From Paenibacillus peoriae (GTDB taxonomy: Bacteria > Bacillota > Bacilli > Paenibacillales > Paenibacillaceae), in contig NZ_CP092831.1 of NCBI RefSeq assembly GCF_022531965.1, positions 3,109,001 through 3,173,000 of the forward strand: a DNA stretch of 64,000 nt. The letters run 5' to 3'. The notes under the pieces are model-generated. The model did not search any database. It was not told the DNA's origin and saw only the letters and a list, made by a program, of their open reading frames with translations. The position numbers were made by a program, and so were the translations under genes. Positions 55,601 through 62,283 of the stretch are shown piece after piece (within the stretch, counting starts at the first letter, position 1; each line of letters opens with the position of its first letter).

Positions 55601-56126
55601 CGATACTTCCAGCTTTGACGTTAAGCGTATCCTGTGAGGTTTCCAAAAGGAGTACATCCACGCCGCCTTCAATAAGCGCCAAGGCCTGCTCTTGATAGCT
55701 GTCAATCAGCTCAGCAAATGTAACACCACCTGTGACAGACAAGGTTTTCGTGGTTGGGCCCATAGCTCCTACTACAAAGCGAGGCTTGTCCGCAGTGCTG
55801 TATTTATCCACCGCGTTACGCGCCAGTTTGGCCGCCACCAGATTAATTTCACGGGCACGTTCTGGTATATCGTAATCCGCCAAAACGACGGATGTTGCTC
55901 CAAATGTATTCGTTTCAATTAGGTCTGCTCCGGCCTTCAAGTATGCTTCATGAATCCCTTGAATGACATCCGGTCTCGTTAAGACCAGCATTTCATTACA
56001 GCCCTCCAGCTCTTCCCCACCAAAATCATCGGGGGAAAGGTCTTCCTGTTGAATCATGGTGCCCATGGCCCCATCAAGAAGGAGTATTCTTCGTTGTAAT
56101 GCATCCTGCAAGCTAACTTTATCCAA
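52686..56126 (-). CDS. metH: Cobalamin-dependent methionine synthase
   Basis: 1146 residues from TTG 56126 with GGGGGTG seven bases upstream. Modules in order: homocysteine methyltransferase (1 to about 320, zinc Cys in GGCCGTTPD), pterin-binding (about 350-600, VGERTNVLGSRKFKRL), cobalamin cap and binding (about 650-880, KGDVHDIGKNLVEI with the Co-ligand His), and reactivation domain (about 900-1146). It methylates homocysteine from methyl-tetrahydrofolate. No SAM (S-box) or T-box leader was seen in the 280 bases upstream, and no metF is near. Confidence 0.96.
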   Translation of the reverse strand: MDKVSLQDALQRRILLLDGAMGTMIQQEDLSPDDFGGEELEGCNEMLVLTRPDVIQGIHEAYLKAGADLIETNTFGATSVVLADYDIPERAREINLVAAKLARNAVDKYSTADKPRFVVGAMGPTTKTLSVTGGVTFAELIDSYQEQALALIEGGVDVLLLETSQDTLNVKAGSIGIRQAFEQTGIELPLMISGTIEPMGTTLAGQNIESFCISLEHLHPISIGLNCATGPEFMRDHIRSLSEMSSAAISCYPNAGLPDENGQYHESPDSLARKMAAFAEKGWLNIAGGCCGTTPDHIRVMSESMAQFEPRPLVGHHPPAVSGIEPVYIEQDNRPYMVGERTNVLGSRKFKRLIVEGKYEEASEIARAQVKSGAHVIDICVQDPDRDEMTDMEAFLKLVVNKVKVPLVIDTTDIKVIDKALQYSQGKAIINSINLEDGEEKFENMAPLIHKYGAAVVVGTIDERGQAISREDKLEVAKRSYDLLVNRYGLAAEDLIFDTLVFPVGTGDEQYIGSAKETIEGIRIIKEALPGVHTILGISNVSFGLPEAGREVLNSVYLYECTKAGLDYAIVNTEKLERYASIPEHERKLAEDLIYKTNDDTLSAFVAAFRNKKVEKKEKISNLSLEERLASYVVEGSKEGLIPDLEQALVKYSSLEIINGPLMKGMEEVGRLFNNNELIVAEVLQSAEVMKASVAYLEPFMEKNESSVKGKILLATVKGDVHDIGKNLVEIILSNNGYHIVNLGIKVPPERIIEAYREEKADMIGLSGLLVKSAQQMVLTAQDLKNANIDIPIMVGGAALTRKFTKNRIRPEYDGLVAYAKDAMDGLDIANKLMNPESRKKMAEEMEAEREAEAAIVVEAKPLPKLTRAVRSNIAQDLPVYIPPDTDRHVLRNYPLNYILPYVNMQMLMGHHLGLKGNVEQLLASEDPKAIQLKETVDSIMFEAVTDGIIQAHAMYRFFPAQSQGNQILIYDPSDVSKVLHTFTFPRQQVEPYLCLADFLKSVESGVMDYVGFMVVTAGHGIQQISTQWKDKGDYLRSHALQAVALEVAEGLAERLHHIIRDSWGFPDPADMTMKQRHGARYQGIRVSFGYPACPDLEEQGPLFQLLKPEDIGVELTEGFMMEPEASVSAMVFSHPQAQYFNVEKV

Positions 56127-56337
56127 ATTTCTTCACCCCCGCAAAACGTTAAATCCTAGTTTAGCAGAAACCGTATCATTTAGATAGATTGAAGTAAAAA
56201 CATACGTTTTATACAGGTTGTTCTTTGTAAAAACGACTTCTCTTATCCATTTTTATAGTTTGTAGCATTATTAAACGTACTTAACCCTGCATCCTTTAGC
56301 TATGTTCATTTGCATTATAAAATGTTGAAATCCTGTA

Positions 56338-56366
56338 TTGTACAACGTTTCAAGACATGGTATTCT
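56338..56366 (+). promoter_or_regulatory. Probable sigma-A promoter of mtnD
   Basis: TTGTAC (56338-56343) and TATTCT (56361-56366), 17 bases apart, 40 bases before the mtnD start. Confidence 0.5.
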
Positions 56367-56407
56367 TTATACAACATTAATCCAAGTGGAAAAGAGGGGA
56401 TAAACAC

Positions 56408-56950
56408 ATGGCCGAAATCTTAATACGTAATACGAATGAAAGAATTAGCGGTGAAGAACAAGTACGTGAATTTCTGGAGAGTCACGAGATATTGTATGAA
56501 CATTGGGATGCTTCCAAATTGTCCGGGGAACTGCAAGAGAACTTTACCTTAACAGATGATCAAAAGGCCGCTGTTCTCAAAACATTTGAACCCGAAATCA
56601 AGGATTTAGCCGCACGTCGCGGATATAAAATATGGGACGTTATCACTCTATCTGAAGCAACGCCGAATTTGGACGATCTGCTGGCCAAGTTTGAGCAAAT
56701 TCACACCCATACCGAGGATGAAATCCGTGCCATTGTCGCTGGTAAAGGCATCTTTATCATTAAAGGACCTGAAGAGATCGGCTATTTTAACGTAGAGCTT
56801 TCACCGGGGGACGTTATCTCCGTACCCGAAAATATACCTCACTTTTTCACTTTAATGGAGAATCAAAAGATCGTGGCAGTCCGCTTGTTCATTGAAGAAA
56901 ATGGCTGGATTGCGGAACCGTTCGAAGATCCAACCTTCATTAAAGCATAA
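56408..56950 (+). CDS. mtnD: Acireductone dioxygenase (ARD)
   Basis: 180 residues, a cupin of the methionine salvage pathway that cleaves acireductone to 2-oxo-4-methylthiobutyrate and formate (Fe) or takes the off-pathway CO route (Ni). Metal ligands are in the His-x-His-x4-Glu motif IHTHTEDEIRAIVAG and the later His in PENIPHFF. ATG 56408 has AGAGGGG upstream. It stands alone here; mtnABCW/K are not in the window. Confidence 0.93.
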   Translation: MAEILIRNTNERISGEEQVREFLESHEILYEHWDASKLSGELQENFTLTDDQKAAVLKTFEPEIKDLAARRGYKIWDVITLSEATPNLDDLLAKFEQIHTHTEDEIRAIVAGKGIFIIKGPEEIGYFNVELSPGDVISVPENIPHFFTLMENQKIVAVRLFIEENGWIAEPFEDPTFIKA

Positions 56951-56976
56951 TTACGAATTTATCCTTGTGTAAATAA

Positions 56977-57017
56977 AAAACTCCCTCTGCTCTGTGACAA
57001 TCGAGCGAAGGGAGTTT
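56977..57017. terminator. Bidirectional terminator after mtnD
   Basis: AAAACTCCCT and AGGGAGTTTT pair over a 21-base loop with A/T tracts on both sides, between convergent genes. Confidence 0.85.
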
Positions 57018-57050
57018 TCTTAATACTCGTTTCCAAAGACTGTGGATTTC

Positions 57051-57845
57051 TTACTTTAACGATTGAATAATTCCGTCCAATTCAGACAGATGCTTGATTT
57101 GGAACTTCGGCTTGATCTCTGTGGTATTGGTTTTGGCGTTTCGGTTCACCCACACCGAGTGAACACCTGCTGCCAACGCTCCTTGAATATCAGTCGTCAG
57201 CTTATCTCCTACCATTAAAGCATGTTCAGGCTCAATACCAAGAAGCCCCAACGCATGCTGGAATATAGACGGATCAGGCTTGCCTCGACCAAATGAACCT
57301 GAAATGACCACATGATCAAAGAAAGGAGCTAATTGAGGAACTCCATCCAGTTTCTCCTGTTGTAAATCAGGGGAACCGTTTGTCAATAATAATAGCTTGT
57401 ATTGTCCCTTCAATTGTTCTAGAATTTCAAACGTTTCTTCATATACATGGGGACGTGCGCGTCTTTCCGAAGCAAATTGGGTAGCCAGCTTTTCCGCCAA
57501 CTTCTCATTATCTATCCCTAGTTGCTGGAGTCCTCTGCGCCATGATTCCTTTCGATAAACAGGGGCCAACTGTTCCAATTGACGGAATTCAGGTTGCTCA
57601 CCTGCTGTAAAATTCGCCCACAATCCTTCAAACGGATTAATGCCGATCATTTGAGTAAAACTAAAAGTTTCATAGGATTCATACAAAGCGCGTGCTTCTT
57701 TACGTACGGCTTCCTCCAAAGCTTTTGGATCAACACCTGCTTCACGGGAGCCTGTTTGACACGCTGCATCAAATGCCTCTTCTACACTACGTTCATCCCA
57801 CAAAAGGGTATCATCAAGATCAAACATTACCGCCTGAATCGTCAT
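57051..57845 (-). CDS. HAD-family hydrolase (YjjG/YsaA-like)
   Basis: 264 residues from ATG 57845; the frame continues to 57902 but that part is not family-like. Motif I FDLDDTLLWDE, motif II LLTNGSPD, motif III Lys in GRGKPDPSIF, motif IV VGDKLTTDIQGALAAG. It has a helical C1 cap. Likely a phosphatase on nucleotides or sugar phosphates; substrate not predictable. Confidence 0.87.
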   Translation of the reverse strand: MTIQAVMFDLDDTLLWDERSVEEAFDAACQTGSREAGVDPKALEEAVRKEARALYESYETFSFTQMIGINPFEGLWANFTAGEQPEFRQLEQLAPVYRKESWRRGLQQLGIDNEKLAEKLATQFASERRARPHVYEETFEILEQLKGQYKLLLLTNGSPDLQQEKLDGVPQLAPFFDHVVISGSFGRGKPDPSIFQHALGLLGIEPEHALMVGDKLTTDIQGALAAGVHSVWVNRNAKTNTTEIKPKFQIKHLSELDGIIQSLK

Positions 57846-57999
57846 CTGAATTATCCACTCTCTTTCCACAGTATATGTACGCCTATTTGCTTGATTAAGC
57901 ATTTGAATCGTTATGTGTGCCCATATTAAGCAAGCGGCCGCAGCATGTTATATGAAATAACATCATACGGCCTTTGTTACAGAGTACAGGCTAAATCAG

Positions 58000-58509
58000 T
58001 TATTTCTTGTCAACCTGTATCTGATTGGATAGCGCAAACTTCTCAAGTCGCTCTGCAATGGCATCCGTGTCATAGCGACCTAATGATTTTGTGAAAATAA
58101 AATTACCACCCTTACCTTTTCTTTCAACGGTTACGTAACCCTTTTCAATCTTGATGGCTTTCATGTCCCCAGCGGTCATTGGACGTTCCCTACCACCTTT
58201 CAGCATATAGAGAGTATCCTTTCCCACTTTCAGATAAGGACGACGGATAAAAAAGATAACAGCCAGCATCAAGTACAGGCCGAATACAAGCCAATCCATC
58301 CCTCGCATACCGGTCTTAGTCAAAAAGTAACTCATAAGCATGTACAATACAGAAAGACCAGCCAGCATAATTGGCACAGTAATGTTACGTCCACGGAAAA
58401 TATCCATTGCAGAACCTGCGCCGCTAATGGTTTGAATACCTTGCTTTTTGCGCGATTTATTTAAATGCGCTGTGTTTTTGCGTACTTTTCTTTCAAATGA
58501 TCGGGCCAT
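58000..58509 (-). CDS. Small membrane protein of unknown function
   Basis: 169 residues. A strongly basic N terminus (RKVRKNTAHLNKSRKKQG) precedes two hydrophobic helices (about 43-62 and 70-88), then a soluble C domain with basic patches (KVGKDTLYMLKGGRE, KIEKGYVTVERKGKGG). No family was recognised. ATG 58509 has GGAAGGAATTG upstream. It is flanked by the HAD gene and ynzC-like gene in the same direction but with gaps that suggest separate control. A long palindrome (57935-57972) lies between it and the HAD gene. Confidence 0.65.
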   Translation of the reverse strand: MARSFERKVRKNTAHLNKSRKKQGIQTISGAGSAMDIFRGRNITVPIMLAGLSVLYMLMSYFLTKTGMRGMDWLVFGLYLMLAVIFFIRRPYLKVGKDTLYMLKGGRERPMTAGDMKAIKIEKGYVTVERKGKGGNFIFTKSLGRYDTDAIAERLEKFALSNQIQVDKK

Positions 58510-58629
58510 CTCTCAATTCCTTCCCAGATATATTACATTAAAACAATTGCCTCAAAGCTGATCTATATAGATACCATGAGAGGTACCTAAAACAAAAGGC
58601 AAATTGCAGGCTTGGGCGCTTTAACAACA

Positions 58630-58836
58630 TTAATGCTTCAGCCCGTCATTTCCCTTCGATGTATCATCGTCCACAAATTCAATCGTTTCTAGCTGCTGCC
58701 GAAAATTACGGCGAATGTTACCTAAATAAATTTCCCGAAGGTTGGCACGTTCTGTGGTTTCCTCTTCTGTTAATCCCTCGGATTTTGCTTTGCGCGCTAA
58801 TTCATTAATGCGCTGTACCAAGCTGTCTATATCCAA
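58630..58836 (-). CDS. ynzC: DUF896 (YnzC) family protein
   Basis: 68 residues from TTG 58836 (GGAGGGG eight bases upstream). DIDSLVQRINELARKAKSEG and LREIYLGNIRRNFRQQLE match DUF896 closely. In B. subtilis ynzC sits in the SOS-regulated yneA-yneB-ynzC operon next to lexA; the same neighbourhood is seen here, without a yneB recombinase gene. The small helical hairpin protein has no known biochemical activity. A promoter of its own was not seen, so co-transcription with yneA is likely. Confidence 0.88.
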   Translation of the reverse strand: MDIDSLVQRINELARKAKSEGLTEEETTERANLREIYLGNIRRNFRQQLETIEFVDDDTSKGNDGLKH

Positions 58837-58944
58837 ATTGTGTCCCCTCCATAAAAGCAAAGATATAATACACTTTGACATGTAGAAAAGAGCTTGTCAA
58901 GGCTCCCGCATTACGCTCCCTGACAAGCTCTAATAGTCTATAGA

Positions 58945-59316
58945 TCATAAGTCAGGAAGCTTGAGTACCTGACCTGCCTGCACTCCCCGATCCTCTAAAC
59001 CGTTAATCCGCACAATTCCTTCTATATATACCCGTGTATCCATTCGTTCCGGTTTATGATTCGCGGCAATCTGCCACAACGTATCCCCAGGTTGTACTGT
59101 CAGTTTAGTCACTTCTTCCTTGGAAGCTGAAGGAGCCGCGAAAACCGTAAGTACACCTGCTCCTGCAATCCAAGCAACAATCATTATAATAAGAAGCTTA
59201 AGTAAAAGAGTATGGGTAATAATCTGCATAAAACGCGCCCTACCCTCTTTTCGGGTCTCCTGTAAATTTTCTATATTCATTGGAAAAATACTTTGATAGG
59301 TGCTATATTTCATCAT
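58945..59316 (-). CDS. yneA: LysM-containing SOS cell-division suppressor (YneA-like)
   Basis: 123 residues from ATG 59316 (GGAGGACACAACC upstream); the codons before it are the ribosome site. One transmembrane helix (LLLKLLIIMIVAWIAGAGVL) and an extracytoplasmic LysM domain (LTVQPGDTLWQIAANH ... GLEDRGVQAGQVLKL). In B. subtilis YneA delays division during the SOS response. Divergent from lexA with several LexA-box matches between them, which supports the assignment more than sequence alone. Confidence 0.85.
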   Translation of the reverse strand: MMKYSTYQSIFPMNIENLQETRKEGRARFMQIITHTLLLKLLIIMIVAWIAGAGVLTVFAAPSASKEEVTKLTVQPGDTLWQIAANHKPERMDTRVYIEGIVRINGLEDRGVQAGQVLKLPDL

Positions 59317-59328
59317 GGTTGTGTCCTC

Positions 59329-59404
59329 CAAACGTTTGTTCTTATGTTTTCACAATATAACACGAACGTTTGTTTTGTTCAATAGAAAAGAGAACAAAAG
59401 TTCG
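59329..59404 (-). promoter_or_regulatory. LexA operators and promoter of yneA
   Basis: The minus-strand promoter is TTGAAC (59377-59382) and TATATT (59354-59359), 17 bases apart. LexA-box matches (consensus CGAACNNNNGTTCG) lie at 59391-59404 (one mismatch), 59363-59376 (two to three mismatches, inside the spacer) and 59329-59342 (two mismatches, downstream of the -10). Confidence 0.7.
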
Positions 59405-59437
59405 CAATTATTTTTAGGGATTATTTAGAACTTATGT

Positions 59438-59466
59438 TTGTACGAACGGAGGTTCTATGCTATAAT
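59438..59466 (+). promoter_or_regulatory. lexA: lexA promoter with a LexA operator in its spacer
   Basis: TTGTAC (59438-59443) and TATAAT (59461-59466) are 17 bases apart; CGAACGGAGGTTCT (59443-59456) between them matches the LexA box at nine of ten fixed positions. This fits autoregulation of lexA in the SOS response. Confidence 0.8.
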
Positions 59467-59500
59467 TTTCCCAAACGTTACTAAATGGGGTTGATACGGT

Positions 59501-60127
59501 ATGTCTAAGATTTCGAGCCGCCAGCAGGCCATTCTTGAATTTATCCGCAATGAAGTGCGTCTAAAGGGATACCCCCCTTCTGTACGCGAAATAGGCGAGG
59601 CTGTCGGATTGGCCTCCAGTTCTACGGTTCACGGTCATTTGGATCGTTTAGAGAAAAAAGGACTCATTCGCCGCGATCCTACAAAACCACGGGCTATTGA
59701 GTTACTCGGTCAAGACGAATCGGATAACAGCAACTTGATTAATTACTCCATTAGTCGTGTCCCCGTCGTCGGCAAAGTAACCGCTGGTCTTCCTATTACG
59801 GCGACAGAAAATATTGAAGATTACTTTCCTCTTCCCCAACACTTTGTTGGTGAGGATAAAATATTCATGTTATCTGTTGTAGGCGAAAGCATGATTGAGG
59901 CTGGGATTGCTAACGGAGACTATGTAATCGTACGTCAGCAGCAGACCGCTGATAATGGCGATATTGTTGTAGCTATGACAGATGAAGACGAAGCTACAGT
60001 TAAAACCTTCTACAAAGAAAAAGATCATATCCGGCTTCAACCTGAAAATCCAGCCTTTGAACCGCTTCGTCTGACACACGTCAGTATTTTGGGCAAAGTT
60101 GTAGGACTCTTCCGGGACTTCCACTGA
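59501..60127 (+). CDS. lexA: LexA repressor (SOS response)
   Basis: 208 residues. N-terminal winged HTH ([35 protein letters not shown]), then the autocleavage Ala-Gly site in [11 protein letters not shown], and a C-terminal S24 peptidase domain with Ser in [10 protein letters not shown] and Lys in [10 protein letters not shown]. RecA-stimulated self-cleavage derepresses the SOS genes, including yneA next door and lexA itself (operators above). Start ATG has GGGGTTGATACGGT in front, modest. Confidence 0.96.
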   Translation: MSKISSRQQAILEFIRNEVRLKGYPPSVREIGEAVGLASSSTVHGHLDRLEKKGLIRRDPTKPRAIELLGQDESDNSNLINYSISRVPVVGKVTAGLPITATENIEDYFPLPQHFVGEDKIFMLSVVGESMIEAGIANGDYVIVRQQQTADNGDIVVAMTDEDEATVKTFYKEKDHIRLQPENPAFEPLRLTHVSILGKVVGLFRDFH

Positions 60128-60167
60128 TTTCTCGTTCTTCCTTCCCCGTTATTCTATCCCCTAATAC

Positions 60168-60197
60168 AAAACCGGCTGCCTAGGGCAAGCCGGTTTT
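60168..60197 (+). terminator. Terminator of lexA
   Basis: AAAACCGGCTTGCC-type stem (AAAACCGGCTGCC with GGCAAGCCGGTTTT) over a three-base loop, followed by GTATTGTT. Confidence 0.85.
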
Positions 60198-60410
60198 GTA
60201 TTGTTATTATGCTTACTATGTATCTCACAACTATTCTTTCCTTTTTGCAACCTATTCCTATTGTATCTACTATAAAATCAGCCTCATCATCTCAAATAAT
60301 CCCCCACTGATCTTGAACAGCTATACTGTTATGGGAAAAACTAATAGATCTTTCTTTCTTTTAGCTAAATATGGTATATTAATTACTCATAGCTCTGTAG
60401 GAGGAATTAA

Positions 60411-60713
60411 ATGAAAAAAATAATAATTTCAGCGTTTGTTATGATATTTATCGTCGTAAGCTGTGCAGTTCCAACAATGGATCATTTGTATGCAGAAGAG
60501 AAATCACACATAACAACCTACGATCGTATTCAGTACATACAAATACTCATCCATTTCAGGTATTTAGAAAAGCAACTTGAAGCTGTAATTTCCGAAAGAA
60601 ATAATTACCCAGAGGCCAGCCAAGAATATAAACAGCTCTCAGAACAACTGAATCATATTCTTGCCCAAGAGGCATACTACGAAAAAAAACTTAACACCCT
60701 TAATAGTAAATAA
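60411..60713 (+). CDS. Small secreted or lipid-anchored protein
   Basis: 100 residues; GTAGGAGGAATTAA precedes the ATG. The N terminus is a signal sequence (KKIIISAFVMIFIVV) with SC just after it, so a lipoprotein is possible but the lipobox is not typical. The rest is a helical stretch rich in Glu, Gln and Tyr (IQYIQILIHFRYLEKQL). No family recognised. The region is AT-rich relative to its neighbours. Confidence 0.55.
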   Translation: MKKIIISAFVMIFIVVSCAVPTMDHLYAEEKSHITTYDRIQYIQILIHFRYLEKQLEAVISERNNYPEASQEYKQLSEQLNHILAQEAYYEKKLNTLNSK

Positions 60714-60754
60714 TTTTCATACAAACTGCATATTATCTTTATTCTACACATTAG

Positions 60755-60831
60755 ACTCATGCCGACCTGCCTGTAACATCTCCTGCAACGTAAAGTTGAA
60801 AAGGCGAAGACAGGTTCGCATGAGTTTTTTT
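60755..60831 (+). terminator. Long hairpin terminator, possible sRNA element
   Basis: ACTCATGC-GACCTG and CAGGT-CGCATGAGT form a long stem with a 45-base loop and seven T's. The loop contains CATCTCCTGCAACG, which can pair with ribosome binding sites. The size suits either a terminator for the upstream small gene or a small RNA's body. Confidence 0.55.
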
Positions 60832-60948
60832 GTTAACCTTTAGGGATATAGGTACTAGCTTCTTTTTGCTTCTAATAGATTTATGCTGATACATTACTAT
60901 CACAATTGACATATATATATAGCAGAACTAAGCAAAGGAGATATGCAG

Positions 60949-61113
60949 ATGATCAGAAATAGAGTTAAAACGTATAAGCATCGCATCGGGAAAAACAGAT
61001 ATCTGGTCGTTAAAGTCTTTCAAGCCGCAGCTGCTAAAACAGGAAGCGGAAATGCACTAGCAACCAATGCCTTGAATATCAAAATTTCCAAGCGTAAGCA
61101 TAAACGCCACTAA
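60949..61113 (+). CDS. Basic microprotein 1 (54 aa)
   Basis: 54 residues. The ATG at 60949 has AAAGGAG ten bases upstream. The sequence is rich in Lys and Arg: MIRNRVKTYKHRIGKNRYL at the start and ISKRKHKRH at the end, with TGSGNALATNAL between. The phrase GNALA-x-N also occurs in the next gene, so the two are paralogues. No known family was recognised. It resembles small basic nucleic-acid-binding or spore-associated proteins in composition; a protein of this size would be missed by length-filtered callers. Confidence 0.6.
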   Translation: MIRNRVKTYKHRIGKNRYLVVKVFQAAAAKTGSGNALATNALNIKISKRKHKRH

Positions 61114-61153
61114 GATTCAACCGCACCTTCATTTCTTGAAGGGAGGTGATATT

Positions 61154-61294
61154 ATGAGCAGAAGACATTGCAGACGTGATTTAAGAAGAAGAAGATTGAA
61201 CATCCGTTCCAATCAAAGAGCCACTGCGCGTGCAAGAGGTAACGCACTGGCTGTTAATTTGTTTAGCGTAAACGATAGACAACGCAGACGTTAA
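61154..61294 (+). CDS. Basic microprotein 2 (46 aa)
   Basis: 46 residues. GGGAGGTGAT lies three to twelve bases before the ATG at 61154, a near-perfect ribosome site. It is dominated by Arg (RRHCRRDLRRRRL, RQRRR) with the shared ARGNALAVNLFSV element. It follows microprotein 1 by 40 bases and is followed by a terminator, so the two form an operon. Function unknown; a DNA- or RNA-binding role is inferred from charge. Confidence 0.65.
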   Translation: MSRRHCRRDLRRRRLNIRSNQRATARARGNALAVNLFSVNDRQRRR

Positions 61295-61308
61295 TAATCG
61301 TTTTCATG

Positions 61309-61340
61309 CAAAAAGCGGGAGAAATTCTTCCTGCTTTTTT
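61309..61340 (+). terminator. Terminator of the microprotein operon
   Basis: AAAAAGCGGGAG and CTTCCTGCTTTTTT pair with one wobble over AAATT. Confidence 0.85.
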
Positions 61341-61522
61341 GTGTTAAGCAGCACACCTAACTACTGCTATGAATCGTTTAAGCAAGCGGACGAGATCGTA
61401 AATATCACACATAGTTGAACAGTCGCTACTATTTTACTCTTTTATAAATCTAACAGACAGGAAAAAGTGGTTCTCTTTTAGAATAATGTGCATAGAGAAA
61501 TTAAACCAGAAGGAGACAAGCC

Positions 61523-62062
61523 ATGATAATTAAAATGTCACTTTCAAATATGGGGGATTTTAAAAAGTCAAATGAGAATAACGGCTTTATTGTGTCAGGA
61601 AAAATTATACCTAAATACGAGAACAACATTTGGTCATATATAGAAGAAAGTTTTCCCGAACCATATTTTAAACAGTATGAGGATGATGACGTCGATATCA
61701 GTTATATTAATGAACAAGGAAAATCTATTTTTTTATATTATGATGAGAACGACTGTGTTGGGAAAATTAAACTTTGTACTAATTGGAATGGCTATGCTCT
61801 AATTGAGGATATTGTCGTCGCTAAAGACTGGAGACACAAGGGAATCGGAGCAGCCTTATTGAGTAAAGCAACCGAGTGGGCTAAGCAGAATAATCTTGTT
61901 GGCCTTATGCTTGAAACACAGGATGTGAATATTTTAGCTTGTCAATTCTATGCTAAAAATAACTTTGTAATCGGCGGAGTTGATACTATGCTATATTCTA
62001 ATTTTTCCACAGCCCATGAGAAAGCGATTTTTTGGTATTATAAGTTTAAGTATTCAAATTAG
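61523..62062 (+). CDS. satA: Streptothricin N-acetyltransferase
   Basis: 179 residues, a GNAT protein. GKIIPKYENNIWSY, ISYINEQGKSIFLYY, VGKIKLCTNWNGYALIEDIV, the acetyl-CoA loop WRHKGIGAALL, and GLMLETQDVNILACQFY match SatA/Sat4 throughout. It acetylates the beta-lysine of streptothricin and gives resistance. The chromosomal B. subtilis homologue is YyaR/SatA. GAAGGAG precedes the ATG. Codon use is more AT-rich than the housekeeping genes, and it lies next to a broken tetracycline-efflux gene, so the region looks acquired. Confidence 0.88.
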   Translation: MIIKMSLSNMGDFKKSNENNGFIVSGKIIPKYENNIWSYIEESFPEPYFKQYEDDDVDISYINEQGKSIFLYYDENDCVGKIKLCTNWNGYALIEDIVVAKDWRHKGIGAALLSKATEWAKQNNLVGLMLETQDVNILACQFYAKNNFVIGGVDTMLYSNFSTAHEKAIFWYYKFKYSN

Positions 62063-62169
62063 CCTATCCTTCTGTAATAAGGCCGAATTTAAAAACAATA
62101 CTATCTTGTACGCACACTTTGCATTGCTACTTTTCCCGTATCTAGTAAAATCAAACTGATCAGCACACA

Positions 62170-62206
62170 AAACTCTGCCGGCCAATTAAGGTTAGCAGAG
62201 CTTTTG
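62170..62206. terminator. Terminator between satA and the tet(L)-like pseudogene
   Basis: AAAACTCTGC and GCAGAGCTTTT enclose a 16-base loop; usable in both directions between convergent genes. Confidence 0.65.
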
Positions 62207-62283
62207 ATTTATTTTCAGAGTATTCACTTACTTCAAACGTGAGGATGCGATCATTTTCAGCATGTAATCCTTTTTTGCTCTTA

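Noticed and set aside
56127..56407. SAM (S-box) or T-box leader between metH and mtnD
   Set aside because: Searched by eye for the S-box blocks and the T-box AGGGTGGNACCGCG; neither is present on either strand.
57935..57972. Palindrome GGCCG...ATGTTAT/ATAACAT...GGCC as a terminator or regulatory site
   Set aside because: It is a good hairpin but has no T tract on either strand; it may terminate weakly, but I could not support a specific call.
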